64,000 nt of DNA from Mesorhabditis belari (lineage: Eukaryota; Nematoda; Chromadorea; Rhabditida; Rhabditidae), in contig CAUEEP010000873.1 of NCBI GenBank assembly GCA_958450365.1, positions 372,001 to 436,000 of the forward strand, read 5' to 3'. A model generated the notes under the pieces. It was not told where the DNA came from. It worked only from the letters and a program-made list of their open reading frames with translations, and searched no databases. The translations under genes and the position numbers were made by a program. Shown one piece after another: positions 33,801 through 44,254 of this stretch; position 1 is the first letter of the stretch; every line of letters starts with the position of its first letter.

Positions 33801-35592
33801 AATTTGGTTCCTTATCTTTCTAGGTTTGGTTCCTTATCTCTAAATTTAGTTCCTTATCTCTCTAGGTTTGGTTCCTTATCTCTAAATTTAGTTCCTTATC
33901 TCTCTAGGTTTGGTTCCTTATCTCATATCTCTTTCCCACAAACCCCTCTCTCTCTACATCTAAATTTTTGGAATTTTATGTTGAAAAAAAGCGTCAATCT
34001 CTACCCACGAATCCAATAATGAAATCGTTAAAGTTGTTTTCAAGAAGCACTTTTTTTTTTTGCAATACCATCAGCAACTCATTTTCAGAATTTGTTCCCT
34101 AATTTTCATGTGGGATTACGAGAGAAATGCCCGTTCATTTATCTCCACATACATCATCATTTCCGTCTTCACCGCCTCGATTTTAGGATCAATCTTCGGC
34201 AGTTTTTGTAAGTTAAACTTACAGACATAAAACTTAGAGACGGACAGAGACTGCTCTTTTAAATCTAGTTTTATATCTATTTCTAGTTTATATCTATTTT
34301 ATATCTAGTTTTTATATCTAGTTTTCTTTCGATTTTCCTTTACTTCTAGTGGAATCGAAATCGTCATCTTTCACACTCAAAAAAGTGTAAAAAGAAAGAA
34401 AGAAAGGAAGAAAGTAAAAAAAGATTGGATTGGGTCGGGATTGAACCCGGGACTAACCAAGCCGAACGTTGCTCAAACTTGGCAGATCGGGACGCCGGGA
34501 CGCACTAGCACTCGGTCACTCGGTAGTATCTGTTCTTTGCGCGAAAAACGTTCAAATTCTGTATCAAATCTTATAAGATTTTATCACAAACTACGTAAAA
34601 AGCTAGGTTTCTACTGTCAAAAGTTTTTAGCTCGATCGACTGATCGATTTTTTTTGTTTCTAAAATCGCATAACAGAAAGACGGACGCACACACACAGAC
34701 ATACTCTCCATTATAATGAAATAAATATATAAATATAAATATATAACTCTTATATAAATCCTCCCATGAAATTAAAAATTAAAACATTAAAAATTCCCCA
34801 ACTTCAGTCATCGGAATGCTTCAAACGATCACGATCATTTTTGGTATCCCGATTTTTCTCTCAACGATGGTTATATTTATTTGGGTAAATGAAACCGTAT
34901 TTTTCGAAGAAGCAAAAAAAATTTAGTCTGCTCAAAAGATCAGAATCAGTAACAAGAGGATTCTCGACGAATTGAGCTCAAAACCGTGCGATTATGCTTT
35001 GTCAGCTAGATATCAAGCTACCGAGAATATTCGATCGTTTCAGGTGAGCATCAAATTGCTTCAGGAATGACTCTAGGATAAAATTTCGAAAGCTAAATGG
35101 TCTAAATTTCCCCAAATAATACATCTTCAATCAATTCCAGTTCATCCGCAATTTCCTCTATTTCTCGATCTTCGCTGACCTCTTTGGCACGAGTCTTTTA
35201 GTAATTGCAGTCCTTTTTTATCCGGATCGATCACTTGGAGCGCAAATGTTTGGGGCAGCTTATGAGGCTTGGACAATTGTGTGAGTGAAGAAGTTTTAGA
35301 AAAATCGATTTTTGGCTGGCCCAGGTCTAATGTTAATCTGGTCCTAGCAGGGTCAGCTTAAAGCTAATCTAAATTTTAACCGCCACAGATCTTTTTTAGT
35401 TTTTGTTCCGGCTACTTATTAATCGGTTTGTTTTCTGTGAGCGATTGGCGTCAGCGCTTCTTCCGAATTTTTCTCAAATTCTTCGGTCGTTCTCGCATTT
35501 CCAGCAGTTCATCATCAACCGTTTCAATGATTGAAATCGACAAACAGTTAGAGACACAAATATATTTCAAATATTATTCTGATAACTGGTAA
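30807..35592 (+). CDS. Sre-like seven-transmembrane chemoreceptor (seven exons)
   Basis: Exons 30807-31011, 31783-31882, 34089-34207, 34808-34884, 34927-35043, 35144-35280 and 35400-35592 give 315 codons and TAA in one frame, all GT-AG. A bare acceptor (GATTTCTAG) 25 bp before the ATG fits spliced-leader addition. Seven hydrophobic segments are present. The cytosolic motif after TM3 reads VERICSLIFMWDYERN, resembling the ERxxAT..xxxYE of Sre receptors. Before TM6 it reads LSARYQATENIRSF, like the LSxRYQxxENI of Sra/Sre proteins. The C-terminus is ETQIYFKYYSDNW, matching the Sre ending ET..YF..L...W. Function is inferred as an odorant or pheromone receptor in sensory neurons. Intron 1 contains a 21-bp array. 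Intron 2 (2.2 kb) contains a ctr-9 fragment and a mariner piece. The stop lies 4 bp from that of convergent ctr-9. Confidence 0.85.
31020..31700. repeat. 21-bp/30-bp TTAAGAATTCTAGAAGGC array in intron 1
   Basis: About 27 units of TTCTTAAGAATTCTAGAAGG, with or without an extra CTTCTTGAG. The long plus frame full of ILEGFL is a product of the repeat. Confidence 0.93.
32210..32312. repeat. Direct repeat shared with 33560-33660
   Basis: About 100 bp starting TTACGAATAACGATTACATC and ending CAACTACAACTACA, nearly identical in both places. Confidence 0.85.
33017..33143 (-). pseudogene. Copied genomic fragment of ctr-9 (exon 16 end, intron, exon 15)
   Basis: The sequence matches 38357-38484 almost base for base apart from a few changes and a 4-5 bp loss. 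It retains the 47-bp ctr-9 intron, so it is a DNA-level copy and not a retrocopy. It ends in GATAGGATA where a mariner begins. The match resumes at 33660-33682 (TGATAGGATACAATAGATTT). It lies in intron 2 of the Sre-like gene, antisense to it. Confidence 0.85.
33144..33557 (+). mobile_element. 5'-terminal mariner fragment
   Basis: It begins TTGGGTTGATGCATAATTAT after a TA. The frame from 33249 gives the N-terminal helix-turn-helix half of a mariner transposase: HIMLYHFEKGWSAAESFRD, then FGQGTIGRATVYEWFDRF, GRGRPSEFDDKAL and TRMLADEFNVDQS. It stops abruptly at the junction with the repeat at 33560. All catalytic residues are missing. Confidence 0.85.
33795..33925. repeat. 20-bp TTGGTTCCTTATCTCT array
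   Basis: Alternating AGGTTTGGTTCCTTATCTCT and AAATTTAGTTCCTTATCTCT, related to the array at 9366-9590. Confidence 0.85.
34432..34530 (-). repeat. tRNA-derived SINE-like sequence
   Basis: On the minus strand GACCGAGTGCTAGTGCGTC (A-box of a class II tRNA) is followed by GGCTTGGTTAGTCCCGGG and the B-box GGGTTCAATCCC. The central arm does not form an anticodon stem. It lies in intron 3 of the Sre-like gene. Confidence 0.5.
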
Positions 35593-35596
35593 TAAA
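35591..35596 (+). terminator. Poly(A) signal overlapping the Sre-like stop codon
   Basis: AATAAA begins at the second base of the TAA stop. Confidence 0.5.
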
Positions 35597-38500
35597 TTAA
35601 TCTTCATCATCATCACTTTTGTTTCCCTTTGAACTCTCATTCGAATCACTGTCACTCATCACCGCTCGCTTCTTCTTTGCTCGACTAACCGTTGCACTAA
35701 AAGTAACCATTAGATATATCAATATTAATGTTCTTTCTACGAAATCTTTCGTGTTTATCTCACAAATGGACCCAGTAACGCGTTACTCACTACCCACCTT
35801 GCCTGACTTTCCGCACTATCCGAATCATCGAAAGCAGGTGGTGGAGGGCTTTCCTCACTTGCCGAGGCTGCCGCTTGTTTTTTCCCAGCTCCTTCATCAG
35901 AAGACTCGGATTCGGAAGATAAGTAAGCTCGTGACTTGACTGAAAACAAAAACTAAATAAGCTTTCTCAAAAACTTTACTCTTTGCTTGTTGTTTAGCGG
36001 AGAGTTTAGCCTCGGCCTTCTCGGCCGCTCGTTCCTTCTTACGTCGGCGTCTCTCTTCTCGGTCGTCTGAGTCGCCGTCGGATTCTCCTGAAAGAAGACA
36101 TTAGAAAAGCATTAATTTCCAATCCCTCACCAGGCTCTTTCTTTTCCCTTCTTTTCTTGCCGGACGCCTTCTTTTTCCTCTTTTCTCCCATTTGTCCACC
36201 TTCTCCTCCTTCGCCTCTCCAATCACCCATATCCTAAAGTTTACCAGTTAACATTATGCATTCAGTTACAAACCGATGAATCATTGACGAATTCCTCTCC
36301 CTCTTCTCCCTTTCTCTTTCTTCCTCGTCCTCCTCCGCCGCCGCCTTCTTTTCGTGATCGTTTCTCTTCTTGTGCTACCTAAATTCTTTATTTACAGTTG
36401 ATCATAGTCAAAACTCACCTCGGGCATCTTCAGTAAATCCTTCGTCATTTGCATGTAAATCTTTCTTTGTGCTGCCAATTCTTCTTTCTTCATTGCCTCC
36501 TCTTCTTCACGAGCTTTTCGTTCGGCCAGGATACGTTGCTAAAAGCAGAGTATTTTAATCCGTTTAAGTACCAAGAAACACACCCTAAGTGCCTCCCGTT
36601 CCTCTTCTTGTTTGAGTCGAAGATGTCGTTCACTTTCATCTTTCTTCTGTGCTCGCGCAATGTACTGACCCGACTGTTTGATCACATCACTGCAGCCACG
36701 ACCCTAAAGGTAATGGTAAGCAAAAATTTGAAAGCGTTAGCTAACCTGCTCGGCACATGACGTTTTCGAGACAAATTTCGTGAATAAATAAGTCTCATCC
36801 CTGTTCTGAGCCATCCAAGTGAACATTCTAAAAGAAAATTATTACTAAATTAACATTTTAAACCACCGCTCAGCCGTCTTCAAATCAGCACAAGCACCAT
36901 TAACTTGCTCCAAAGAAGATTTGTCATCCCTGCAAAGAATCGTACTCCAATGATTTTTTAAAACAACAAACCTTAACAAAGTCGTAGCTACTTTCCTCGT
37001 GACAAATGCATAATTGAATTTAGCAACCAAGTTCTCCGGTTGCTCGAGCAAAATCTAGAAGACTTTAAAAATAAGATTTTACTTTAAAAATTACCTTTTC
37101 TAACACATCACGACACTCCAAATGCATTCCAGCAAGAAAATAAGCGCGTGCCAAGTACAGCAGCAATGTCGTGTTGTTCTCGCAGCCGAAACGTTTAATC
37201 GCCGATGAGTACCTGAAAGAGATGAACATAGCAAACATTATTCTAATTCAAACGTACATTTGAACAGCGGCCACATATTGTTTCTGCTCGGTGTAAACAT
37301 GCGCAATGTTAATCCAAACGTCCATGAAATCAGCTGTAGCTTCTCGAACCTAAAAAAATGGATCAAAATCAATGTTTCACTCTCTTAGCACCAGCCGAAA
37401 ACTGAAAACACTTCAACATGCCTGTGAGAAAACATCTCGAGCCTCATTCATGTAGCCTCGAGCTGCCAGAACACACGCTAAATAAGAATATTTGCTTAAT
37501 TAATGTTTTCGAATCACAATTGCTCAAAACTTTTAAACTCACCAATTCCATTCGCTGCCCACATGTTCTTCGGCTGAATCTTCAGCGCTTTCGTGTAGTG
37601 ATAGATGGCACGTTCAGCATGAGTTTTGTCCCAAAAAGCCAAAATACGGAAATTATCCGATAGAGCTAACCTTTTCTTTATTTCGATTTTGCCCAAACAG
37701 TGTCTCGAGCCAAACATTTCCAAGAGCGATGTTCGAATACGCGTCATCCCGAGACATCTTCAGAATTTGATCGAATTTCTTCTGAGCTGGCTGCCATCTA
37801 GACAAGAGATTGTTTTGCTTCCATAAAAGCTTACTCTTGTTTAACCATGTGCAAATTTCCGATTAAAGTCCACGCATCAATGTTTTGCTGATCGACACTG
37901 CAACCTTCCTAAAACCAACTAATTAAGCCATGACGATGAATAACTTACTTTAAACCAAACAGACGATTCGTAGATTTGCCCTCGATCACGCATCAAACAT
38001 CCCAAACGCATGTAGCCTAAAAGGAGTCTTTAGAGTGCATAAAGAACAAACTTATAAATTTCTGTTAAAATCTTTGCTTAAAACCCACAATCCACATAAT
38101 TCGGGTTATTCCTGATGATCTCCTTGTAAACTTTTTCAGCCTCATCGAATAGGCAGAGATGTTCGAGTGCTCGTCCTACATTGTAGCGCATCGTCACCAC
38201 GACACTTGGATCAGCTTCACCTTGAGCTACATCAATCTGAAAAATTGCCAATGAGGTTTTATTGAAATACGGTTGTTTGTTTTTACCTCTATTTGTTCCA
38301 AAGCTTCCTCGAAAAGTTTCCGCGCCTCCTCGTAATTGCAAAGACTCATCTGCAAAGCGCCCATATTGTTCTTCATCTCGGCTGGCACCTAAAAGATCAA
38401 CATTTCCCATGTTCCACCAACAAAACTTCAATTACCTCAACTCCTTCTCGTTCAGTTAATATTTTGGCTGCATGTTGATAGGATACAAGAGATTTCTAAA

Positions 38501-41500
38501 ACAGTACAATTAGCGTTCAACTTATTTTTCAACCTGTGCATCAATGTGCTCGGTGAGTTGTGCCAAATCGATCAACGCCTCGACATCATCAGGCCAGATT
38601 GTCAAAAGTCGAGTGAGCATGTCCCTAAAATAAAAATATTGAAAGCACATGATTTTGTTTCACATAGAATATCCATTTAAAGTCATCCTACAAGTGAAAA
38701 GAGTATCCCCATACCTCGCTTTTTGTGTCCGAGAATCCCGTTCTTTTGGCGGCGCTTCTGCATGTGCATACAATGATCCGAGAATCTAAATCAATTCCAA
38801 TATTAGCTCATTAGTTTTTTTTGGTTACCTTCAAAACTTCAGCGCTGTTTGGTTGAACTTTCAGAATCTTCTCAAAACAGGCAATCGCCTAAGCACAGAT
38901 TAATTAACGCAAGAAAGGCTTAACAAACATTCTCGAATTCCTGGCGTTGAATGTACATTTGACCGAGGCCGAATTGTGGAAGGACAAAATGCGATGAAGC
39001 GTATTGGGCCGATTGATAATAATGCTAAATAAACGTATTGAAGTTATTACATTTATAGAATACCCGAAAAGCTTTCTCGTAGTTCTTCTGATAATGAAAG
39101 CATCGTCCTAGTTGAAATGAGCTTTCAGCTCTGATCGCATCAGTGTCAGCCACCTGGAAAGCGTGCCAAGCCAACTTCTCGACTCGATCAAATTCCTAAA
39201 ACATGCTATCAAAATTCCGATTAGAACTGGATAAACTCACCAATCTGAAGAAAAAGTGATTTGCCAAGTGATTGAGCACAATCGGATGATTTTGCTCAAG
39301 TTTATACGCGTAGCTGAGTCGATTGACGGCTTGTTGAACTCCTAAAGGCTAGAAGTTACAATTTAACAAACAATATATTACCTTCAGGTGTATTCATGTT
39401 GTTGTCCATGATGGCGAGAGCGGCCATCGCCGAAATATTGTGTTTATCCATTTCAAGGCATCTTTCAAACGCAATTCTAGATCGACAAAGTTACCATTAT
39501 GTCAATAATACAAACCTCGCTTTATCTAATTTCCCCAAGCGCACCAAACAGTGCCCAATCCCGAGTCGAACATCCGGTGGACAATCTGGCTTCAACTTCA
39601 ACGCTTTCTTGTAATGAAGAAGTGCTGTTTTGTAGTCTTTCTTCTGGAAAGCAATGCACGCTCGTCCCAATGTGGCGGGAATATTATCGGGAGACTAAAG
39701 CTGCATAGAAGTAGACCATCTCACAAATTTTACCGTGTTGACGACAAAATTGAACTGTTGATCGGCTTGTTCCATCTTATTGCCCTCGAGGAGACAAAAG
39801 TAGGCACGGCCTAGTAAGTGGTCTTGATCATACCTAAAACGATTCATTTGCTCAAAGCTAAAGCAATAGCTTACATTTGAATTTTATCAGCCGTTGTGTA
39901 GAGTAGTGTGGCTTTTTGGAAACATTCCTTGCGTCTTTCCTTGTTTGCCCGTTCTCGATGTCCCTAAAGCAAAAAAGTTTAGCAAAAGATTGTTTGAATC
40001 AGGTTAAAAGTAAAAATAAACAAACCTCTTGCACATAAAAAGCAGCTAACGTGTCGAGAGCTCTCATCTGGTCTTTCTCAATTCCCGGGTAGTCGAGAAA
40101 GGCGTCACCTAAATTAGAAATTTCAAATCAGTTAATTGCTTAATCTACCTCCAGCAGTTTCCAGCAATCTGATGAATTCATCATTTCTACCTTGAATGTG
40201 ATATCCAACCTAAAGATGAGAGTTATAAAAGAGATGTGACAAGTTATTCTCGTAAAAGAATCAACATCAAAACTGTTTTGAATCAAACTTTAAACTTTTA
40301 AAGTTTAATAAGATCCCCAAAACGTTCAGCGACAAAAAATATTTGCTAGCTATGTAAACTTTTAAAATCTTACCGCAGCATCGACCCAACAATGCAATGG
40401 AGCCCTTTCTTGACGCAAAATGTCCAACATCTCATCCAACGGCGGCAATTCATCGACAGCAAACTCGATCACCTCCTAAAGATACAATTGTTCAAAGATT
40501 TAAAGGCTAAAACCTTAACATTTTGTGGCTTTTTGTTAAACGATTTATTCACAACTTAAATATTCTTTTCCCCATCAGCAATTAGTCCGTACAATCGTTC
40601 AAGTACGCCCCTTTCAATGAATGGTTCATATTTGTAGGATACAAGCACCGCCGCGAAAACCTCTCGATTATTGAAAAATCCAACATCCGATAGACCAGCT
40701 CTTTTCGCTTGTATTTCTTTCAAGAACATGCCTTTTAGTGGTGGCAAGATATCGCTTAATTCAGTGGTCAAATACAATGATCGAGGACTGTTTTTGTTGA
40801 GCTCTTTCATGCTGGGCAGTCGCCCTTCTGCTTGCGAGAATTTGTTCGTCAATCTTTCCATCTCCGTCAACAATTCCTCAATTTGACCGGCGTCCGCAAC
40901 AATTTCCCGATTAATTTTCATCTTCTCGTCGTTGGTGAGCTCAGATGTGGTCGATGGTGTTGAAAAATCGCTTATCGACTGCTCGGGGGCTTCTTTCACT
41001 GAATACAACAGTCGAAGTTTGTTGTTTGCCAAACGATTCAACGAGTTCTCAGCTTTCGTTGAGAGGGATTTCCATTGATCGGTCAAATTCCACACCTCGG
41101 TGCACAAACGAGTAGTCGTTTTTAAACGTTCGGGCTAAATTGAGAGCGAATCGAGCATCACAGAAGGAATTTTTAGGACAACCACACAAGTTATCCACAA
41201 CAAAGTTTGTTTTTAAATAGAATCTAATAGTGTTTAAAGCTCGTGAGCGGAAAATTTGATTAGCTAAAGATTTTCTCTTGTTTTTAAGGTAGTAGTTAGT
41301 TAGTTTTCAAAGAATAGTTTTGACGAAATTCTTGATACGGACGGAAAGCCCCAAAACGTTCAATTTTCCGCCTACGAGTCTGGTCTGTACTGCCTGTTAA
41401 AAAGCATTTGACAAGAAAATTTTATTTTTGGTTACCTTTAGACAAGTTTAATAGCACCTAACACAACTTTTTCATAAAATAGTACCTCTTCTCTCGAGTC

Positions 41501-41530
41501 TCGAAGAGGAATCACAATGCTCCGACCCAT
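35597..41530 (-). CDS. ctr-9: CTR9, TPR subunit of the PAF1 complex (34 exons)
   Basis: 34 minus-strand exons keep one frame for 1087 codons and TAA (human about 1170): 41530-41486, 40475-40374, 40209-40149, 40108-40026, 39963-39875, 39833-39734, 39694-39516, 39476-39382, 39341-39241, 39195-39064, 39024-38929, 38888-38829, 38785-38715, 38624-38534, 38495-38436, 38388-38287, 38236-38089, 38016-37949, 37908-37835, 37797-37671, 37630-37543, 37477-37422, 37349-37258, 37212-37095, 37054-36972, 36929-36867, 36827-36746, 36703-36584, 36538-36419, 36378-36274, 36233-36131, 36087-35980, 35939-35798, 35696-35597. CTR9 signatures in order: [64 protein letters not shown], then EEFVNDSS and an acidic/basic tail. 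The TPR array scaffolds PAF1C, which binds RNA polymerase II and supports H2B ubiquitination and H3K4/K36 methylation. Exon 22 uses a GC donor. The intron after exon 20 ends in GG. Confidence 0.97.
40544..40549 (-). terminator. Poly(A) signal of the nested CINP-like gene
   Basis: AATAAA on the minus strand, 6 bp after the stop at 40556-40558, still within ctr-9 intron 1. Confidence 0.7.
40556..41134 (-). CDS. CINP-like protein gene nested in ctr-9 intron 1
   Basis: A single 579-bp open exon (acceptor CAATTTAG at 41135) gives 192 residues and TAA. It lies on the same strand as ctr-9 and entirely inside its first intron. The pattern matches CDK2-interacting protein (CINP): [20 protein letters not shown] aligns with the W..L...W..LN..G of CINP. 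A coiled middle follows, then [13 protein letters not shown] with [12 protein letters not shown] near the end, against the family's KR(T/.)VA..LAH and W...PY(V/I)E...L..M. CINP acts in replication and checkpoint complexes. No ATG lies in this exon before codon 71, so the start is in an upstream exon. The ctr-9 first exon (41486-41530) ends in the right phase to be shared; a frame behind acceptor TTTTTAACAG at 41395 is another option. Confidence 0.6.
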   Translation of the reverse strand, partial: PERLKTTTRLCTEVWNLTDQWKSLSTKAENSLNRLANNKLRLLYSVKEAPEQSISDFSTPSTTSELTNDEKMKINREIVADAGQIEELLTEMERLTNKFSQAEGRLPSMKELNKNSPRSLYLTTELSDILPPLKGMFLKEIQAKRAGLSDVGFFNNREVFAAVLVSYKYEPFIERGVLERLYGLIADGEKNI

Positions 41531-41587
41531 CTTTCTGGCACGAGTCCCGTATTTTCACGTTTTCGATGTTGAACGGAGTCGTTACTG
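41531..41587 (-). other. 5' UTR of ctr-9 behind a spliced-leader-type acceptor
   Basis: TTTTTCTTTCAG is followed by 54 bases of untranslated sequence and then the ctr-9 ATG (41528-41530). No donor is visible just upstream, so trans-splicing is the simplest reading; a 5' UTR intron is the alternative. Confidence 0.5.
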
Positions 41588-41589
41588 AA

Positions 41590-41960
41590 AGAAAAACTGT
41601 ATAAACGTTTAAAAAATGATATTGAAACGTGAAACTAATTGAAAACAAAGTGAAATGCGTTTTGAAATAGGATAGGGTAATGAGGAGAGCGGTGTTTGAA
41701 AGAAAGACAAGAGTACGGTAGAAAGAGCAACTTTTTGGGGCCAGCTTTTGTACAAGACATGCCTTGGAAAATGATTCAATTGTTTAAAATTGAAAAATAC
41801 ACTTTCTACCGTATAATTGGTTTAAAAAACATTACTCCATCGCATTTCTTTAAAAAAAACGATTTATTGTTAACAAAACTGAAAAATAAACGTAAAAATT
41901 ATCTAAAGAAATGCATTTTATAACAAATTGAAAGTTAAAAAAATAAAGTTAACCAACGGA
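41590..41960. other. Upstream region of ctr-9, no gene
   Basis: AT-rich DNA with a pair of AAACTTTTTAA-like runs. The open frame at 41696-41923 is lysine-rich and unsupported. Confidence 0.4.
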
Positions 41961-41965
41961 GTATT

Positions 41966-42633
41966 GAGGGGTAGGCTAATTTCCGTAATTTTTTTTGTGC
42001 AACTGGATCGTTTGCGCAACTCGCCATAACTTTGTTCTAACTCGGCCAATCTTTATGATTTTGGTTTCATTTTGTAGATCTCAATAAGTGCAACAAAATA
42101 AAATCAAAATCATAAAGATTGGCCGACTTAGAAGAAAATTATGGCGAGTTGCGCAAACGATCCAGTTGCGGAAAAAAAATTGCGAAAGTTTGCAATAATG
42201 ATCGCACAGTTGGCTGGCGTGATTTCATCTCAATCATTCATCAAAGCTTTTTTTGAGGTAATTGTAGTGTACTGATAGTTTTCAAGTTTTTGTTTCAAAT
42301 GTCTTCAAGTAACTGTTGTAATTGTAACTGACCATTGTGTTGAAGACTTGTAAAACTATAATTTATCTTTACTTAAAACACTTAGAAAGAAAAACAACTC
42401 CCCTAAAAACAAAAATGATTCCACGAGAAGGGGTAGACTAATTTCCGCAACTGGATTTTTTGCGCAAATCGCCATAACTTTCTTCTAAGTCGGCCAATCT
42501 TTATGATTTTGATTTTATTTTGTTGCACTTATTGATATCTACAAAATGAAATCAAAATCATAAAGATTGGCCGACTTAGAAGAAAGTTATGGCGAGTTGC
42601 GCAAAAAAATTTGCGGAAATTAGCCTACCCCTC
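41966..42633. mobile_element. Double hairpin element (GAGGGGTAGGCTAATTTCCG ends)
   Basis: Outer ends GAGGGGTAGGCTAATTTCC and its complement at 42633. Inside are two hairpins (about 41985-42175 and 42450-42610) built from CGCCATAACTTTCTTCTAA, CGGCCAATCTTTATGATTTT and their complements. It is either one element with a duplicated core or two copies with a lost middle end. Confidence 0.75.
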
Positions 42634-42639
42634 ACACAT

Positions 42640-43075
42640 TTTGAACGCTAATTTTATTATGAAATATTAACTTTTTTTAAAAAACTGTTTTAAAAAGCGG
42701 CTACATCTTTGATGGGGATTTTAAAAGTTATTTTAGCGTCATCAGCGTAAAGCCAGATAGATGAGTCGCTAAATGAGAAATTTAATTTGATTTAAAGGGT
42801 TTTCCGGTCATCCTGATCCAGAATGTCAATGCTAAACGCTTTTTTTGTTCGTACAAATGACATGAAAAGAAAGCACGCAACAATTGAATAAAGAAAAATA
42901 CCACAAAAATCTTTGCCTAAAACATTAAAATTTTCTTGCAAACCCGATTTTCCTCTCTGAAATCCCGTTCAAGTGCAATTAATTGAAATGCGTCAGAAAA
43001 AAAAAGAGTTGTGATGAACCCAGAATCTCCTTTTTCAAGAAATGAATCCATTTTTGAATGAATGGAAGTACTTAT
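42640..43075. other. AT-rich stretch, nothing recognised
   Basis: No element ends, exon or RNA gene seen. Confidence 0.4.
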
Positions 43076-43078
43076 CTT

Positions 43079-43087
43079 CTTTTCTTT

Positions 43088-43123
<36 letters not shown>

Positions 43124-43185
43124 TTCTTTCTTTCTTTCTTCCTTTCTTTTCTTTCTTTCTCTCTTTCTTTCTTTCTTTCTGTTCC
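43079..43185. repeat. CTTT simple repeat
   Basis: About 25 tetramers with rare C-rich variants. Confidence 0.97.
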
Positions 43186-43399
43186 AATTTTCTTCTTAAA
43201 AACTGATCTTTACCCTATCATTCATCAAAAAATTGAGCTTTAGCTGTTTTTTTGCACAAGGAAAAGCTTTCCCAGTTATACCATGCCATGTACATTGAGC
43301 CAGATCTGTAAACGCATCCCTTTTGGCATAAAGGGATGTACTTTCTAGCCATGTAGTTTGTAATTTTGTAAACTCACCACTTCTAGTATAATTTTAAGT

Positions 43400-43528
43400 T
43401 ATTTTCTTCAAGCTTCAGCGGAAGTGACACAATTTTGGGTTTGATCAACTTTTAGCCTAAAAAATAGAGATAATTCCAGGGTTAGCTTATATTAGAGCAA
43501 TTACAGTAATCCGTAAACTCTTTGTAGT
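43400..43528. repeat. MITE-flanking block shared with 54210-54336
   Basis: GATCAACTTTTAGCC, ATAATTCCAGGGTTAGC and CAGTAATCCGTAAACTC occur in the same order in both places. Part of it is also, inverted, at 19540-19600 in the receptor gene. The MITE was therefore copied together with neighbouring DNA. Confidence 0.7.
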
Positions 43529-43745
43529 TACCGTATTTTCTCTTCTACTAGTGCACCAAGAGCGTCGCCTAAATTCCTCGAAATCTCGAGAACCGCTTAT
43601 CAGAACCTATCGATGTGGGATTGGGAAATATAGCTGACGATGAGATCTTGTGGGAGATTTGAGTGTTGAGCTTCTGCAAAAGATTGGAAACCGTAAAATA
43701 GTCATCAACTCGGCGGAGTGCGCTACTATCAGGGAGGATCCGGTA
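43529..43745. mobile_element. MITE family 4, copy c
   Basis: TACCGTATTTTCTCTTC to GGAGGATCCGGTA. It is followed by a GTCAAGATA 9-bp array (43746-43798). Confidence 0.8.
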
Positions 43746-44032
43746 GTCAAGATAGTCAAGATAGTCAAGATAGTCAAGATAGTCAAGATAGTCAAGAATG
43801 ACCAGACCAGGTCCAAGTCAAGCCAAGCCATGGTAAGCCTAGATAGATTCAAGGCAACTTCAGTTTGAATTCTTTGGAACTTTATCCAATCTATTCCTCA
43901 AATTCTATTTACCGTCACATCATTAATCATCGACGCGCAATTCCAATCACAAAGTTTGCTGTAGATTCAAGAATCAAAGTAGCAAATGAACCAATATCAA
44001 AAATCAATGTCTAGAAATGAGGCTCAGGCATG
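43746..44032. pseudogene. Deleted copy of the 18654-19278 cassette interior
   Basis: The reverse complement matches 18654-18759 (GCCTGAGCCTCATTTC, GATTCTTGAATCTACAG) joined directly to 19091-19278 (TGTGACGGTAAA, GGAATAGATTGGATAAAG, CTTGACTTGGACCTGGTCTG). The junction lies at AATTGCGCGTC, which is present at both edges of the missing 342 bp. The exon bodies are lost. Confidence 0.75.
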
Positions 44033-44254
44033 TACCGTGTTGTCTCTAATAGTAGTGCACCCTGAGCGTTGCCTAAATTCCTCGAAATCTCGAGAACCAC
44101 TTATCAGAGCCTATCGATGTGGGGTCAGAAAATGTAGTTGACGATGAGATCTTGTGGGGAATTTGAGTGTTGAGCTTCTGCAAAAGATTGAAAACGGTAA
44201 AATAGTCATCAACTCGGCTCGCCCGGGTGCACTACTATTAGAGAAAATACGGTA
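44033..44254. mobile_element. MITE family 4, copy d
   Basis: TACCGTGTTGTCTCTAATAG to TTAGAGAAAATACGGTA. Confidence 0.88.

Noticed and set aside
35755..36230. Separate small acidic/basic protein genes
   Set aside because: These frames are the last exons of ctr-9, shown by splice sites and phase.
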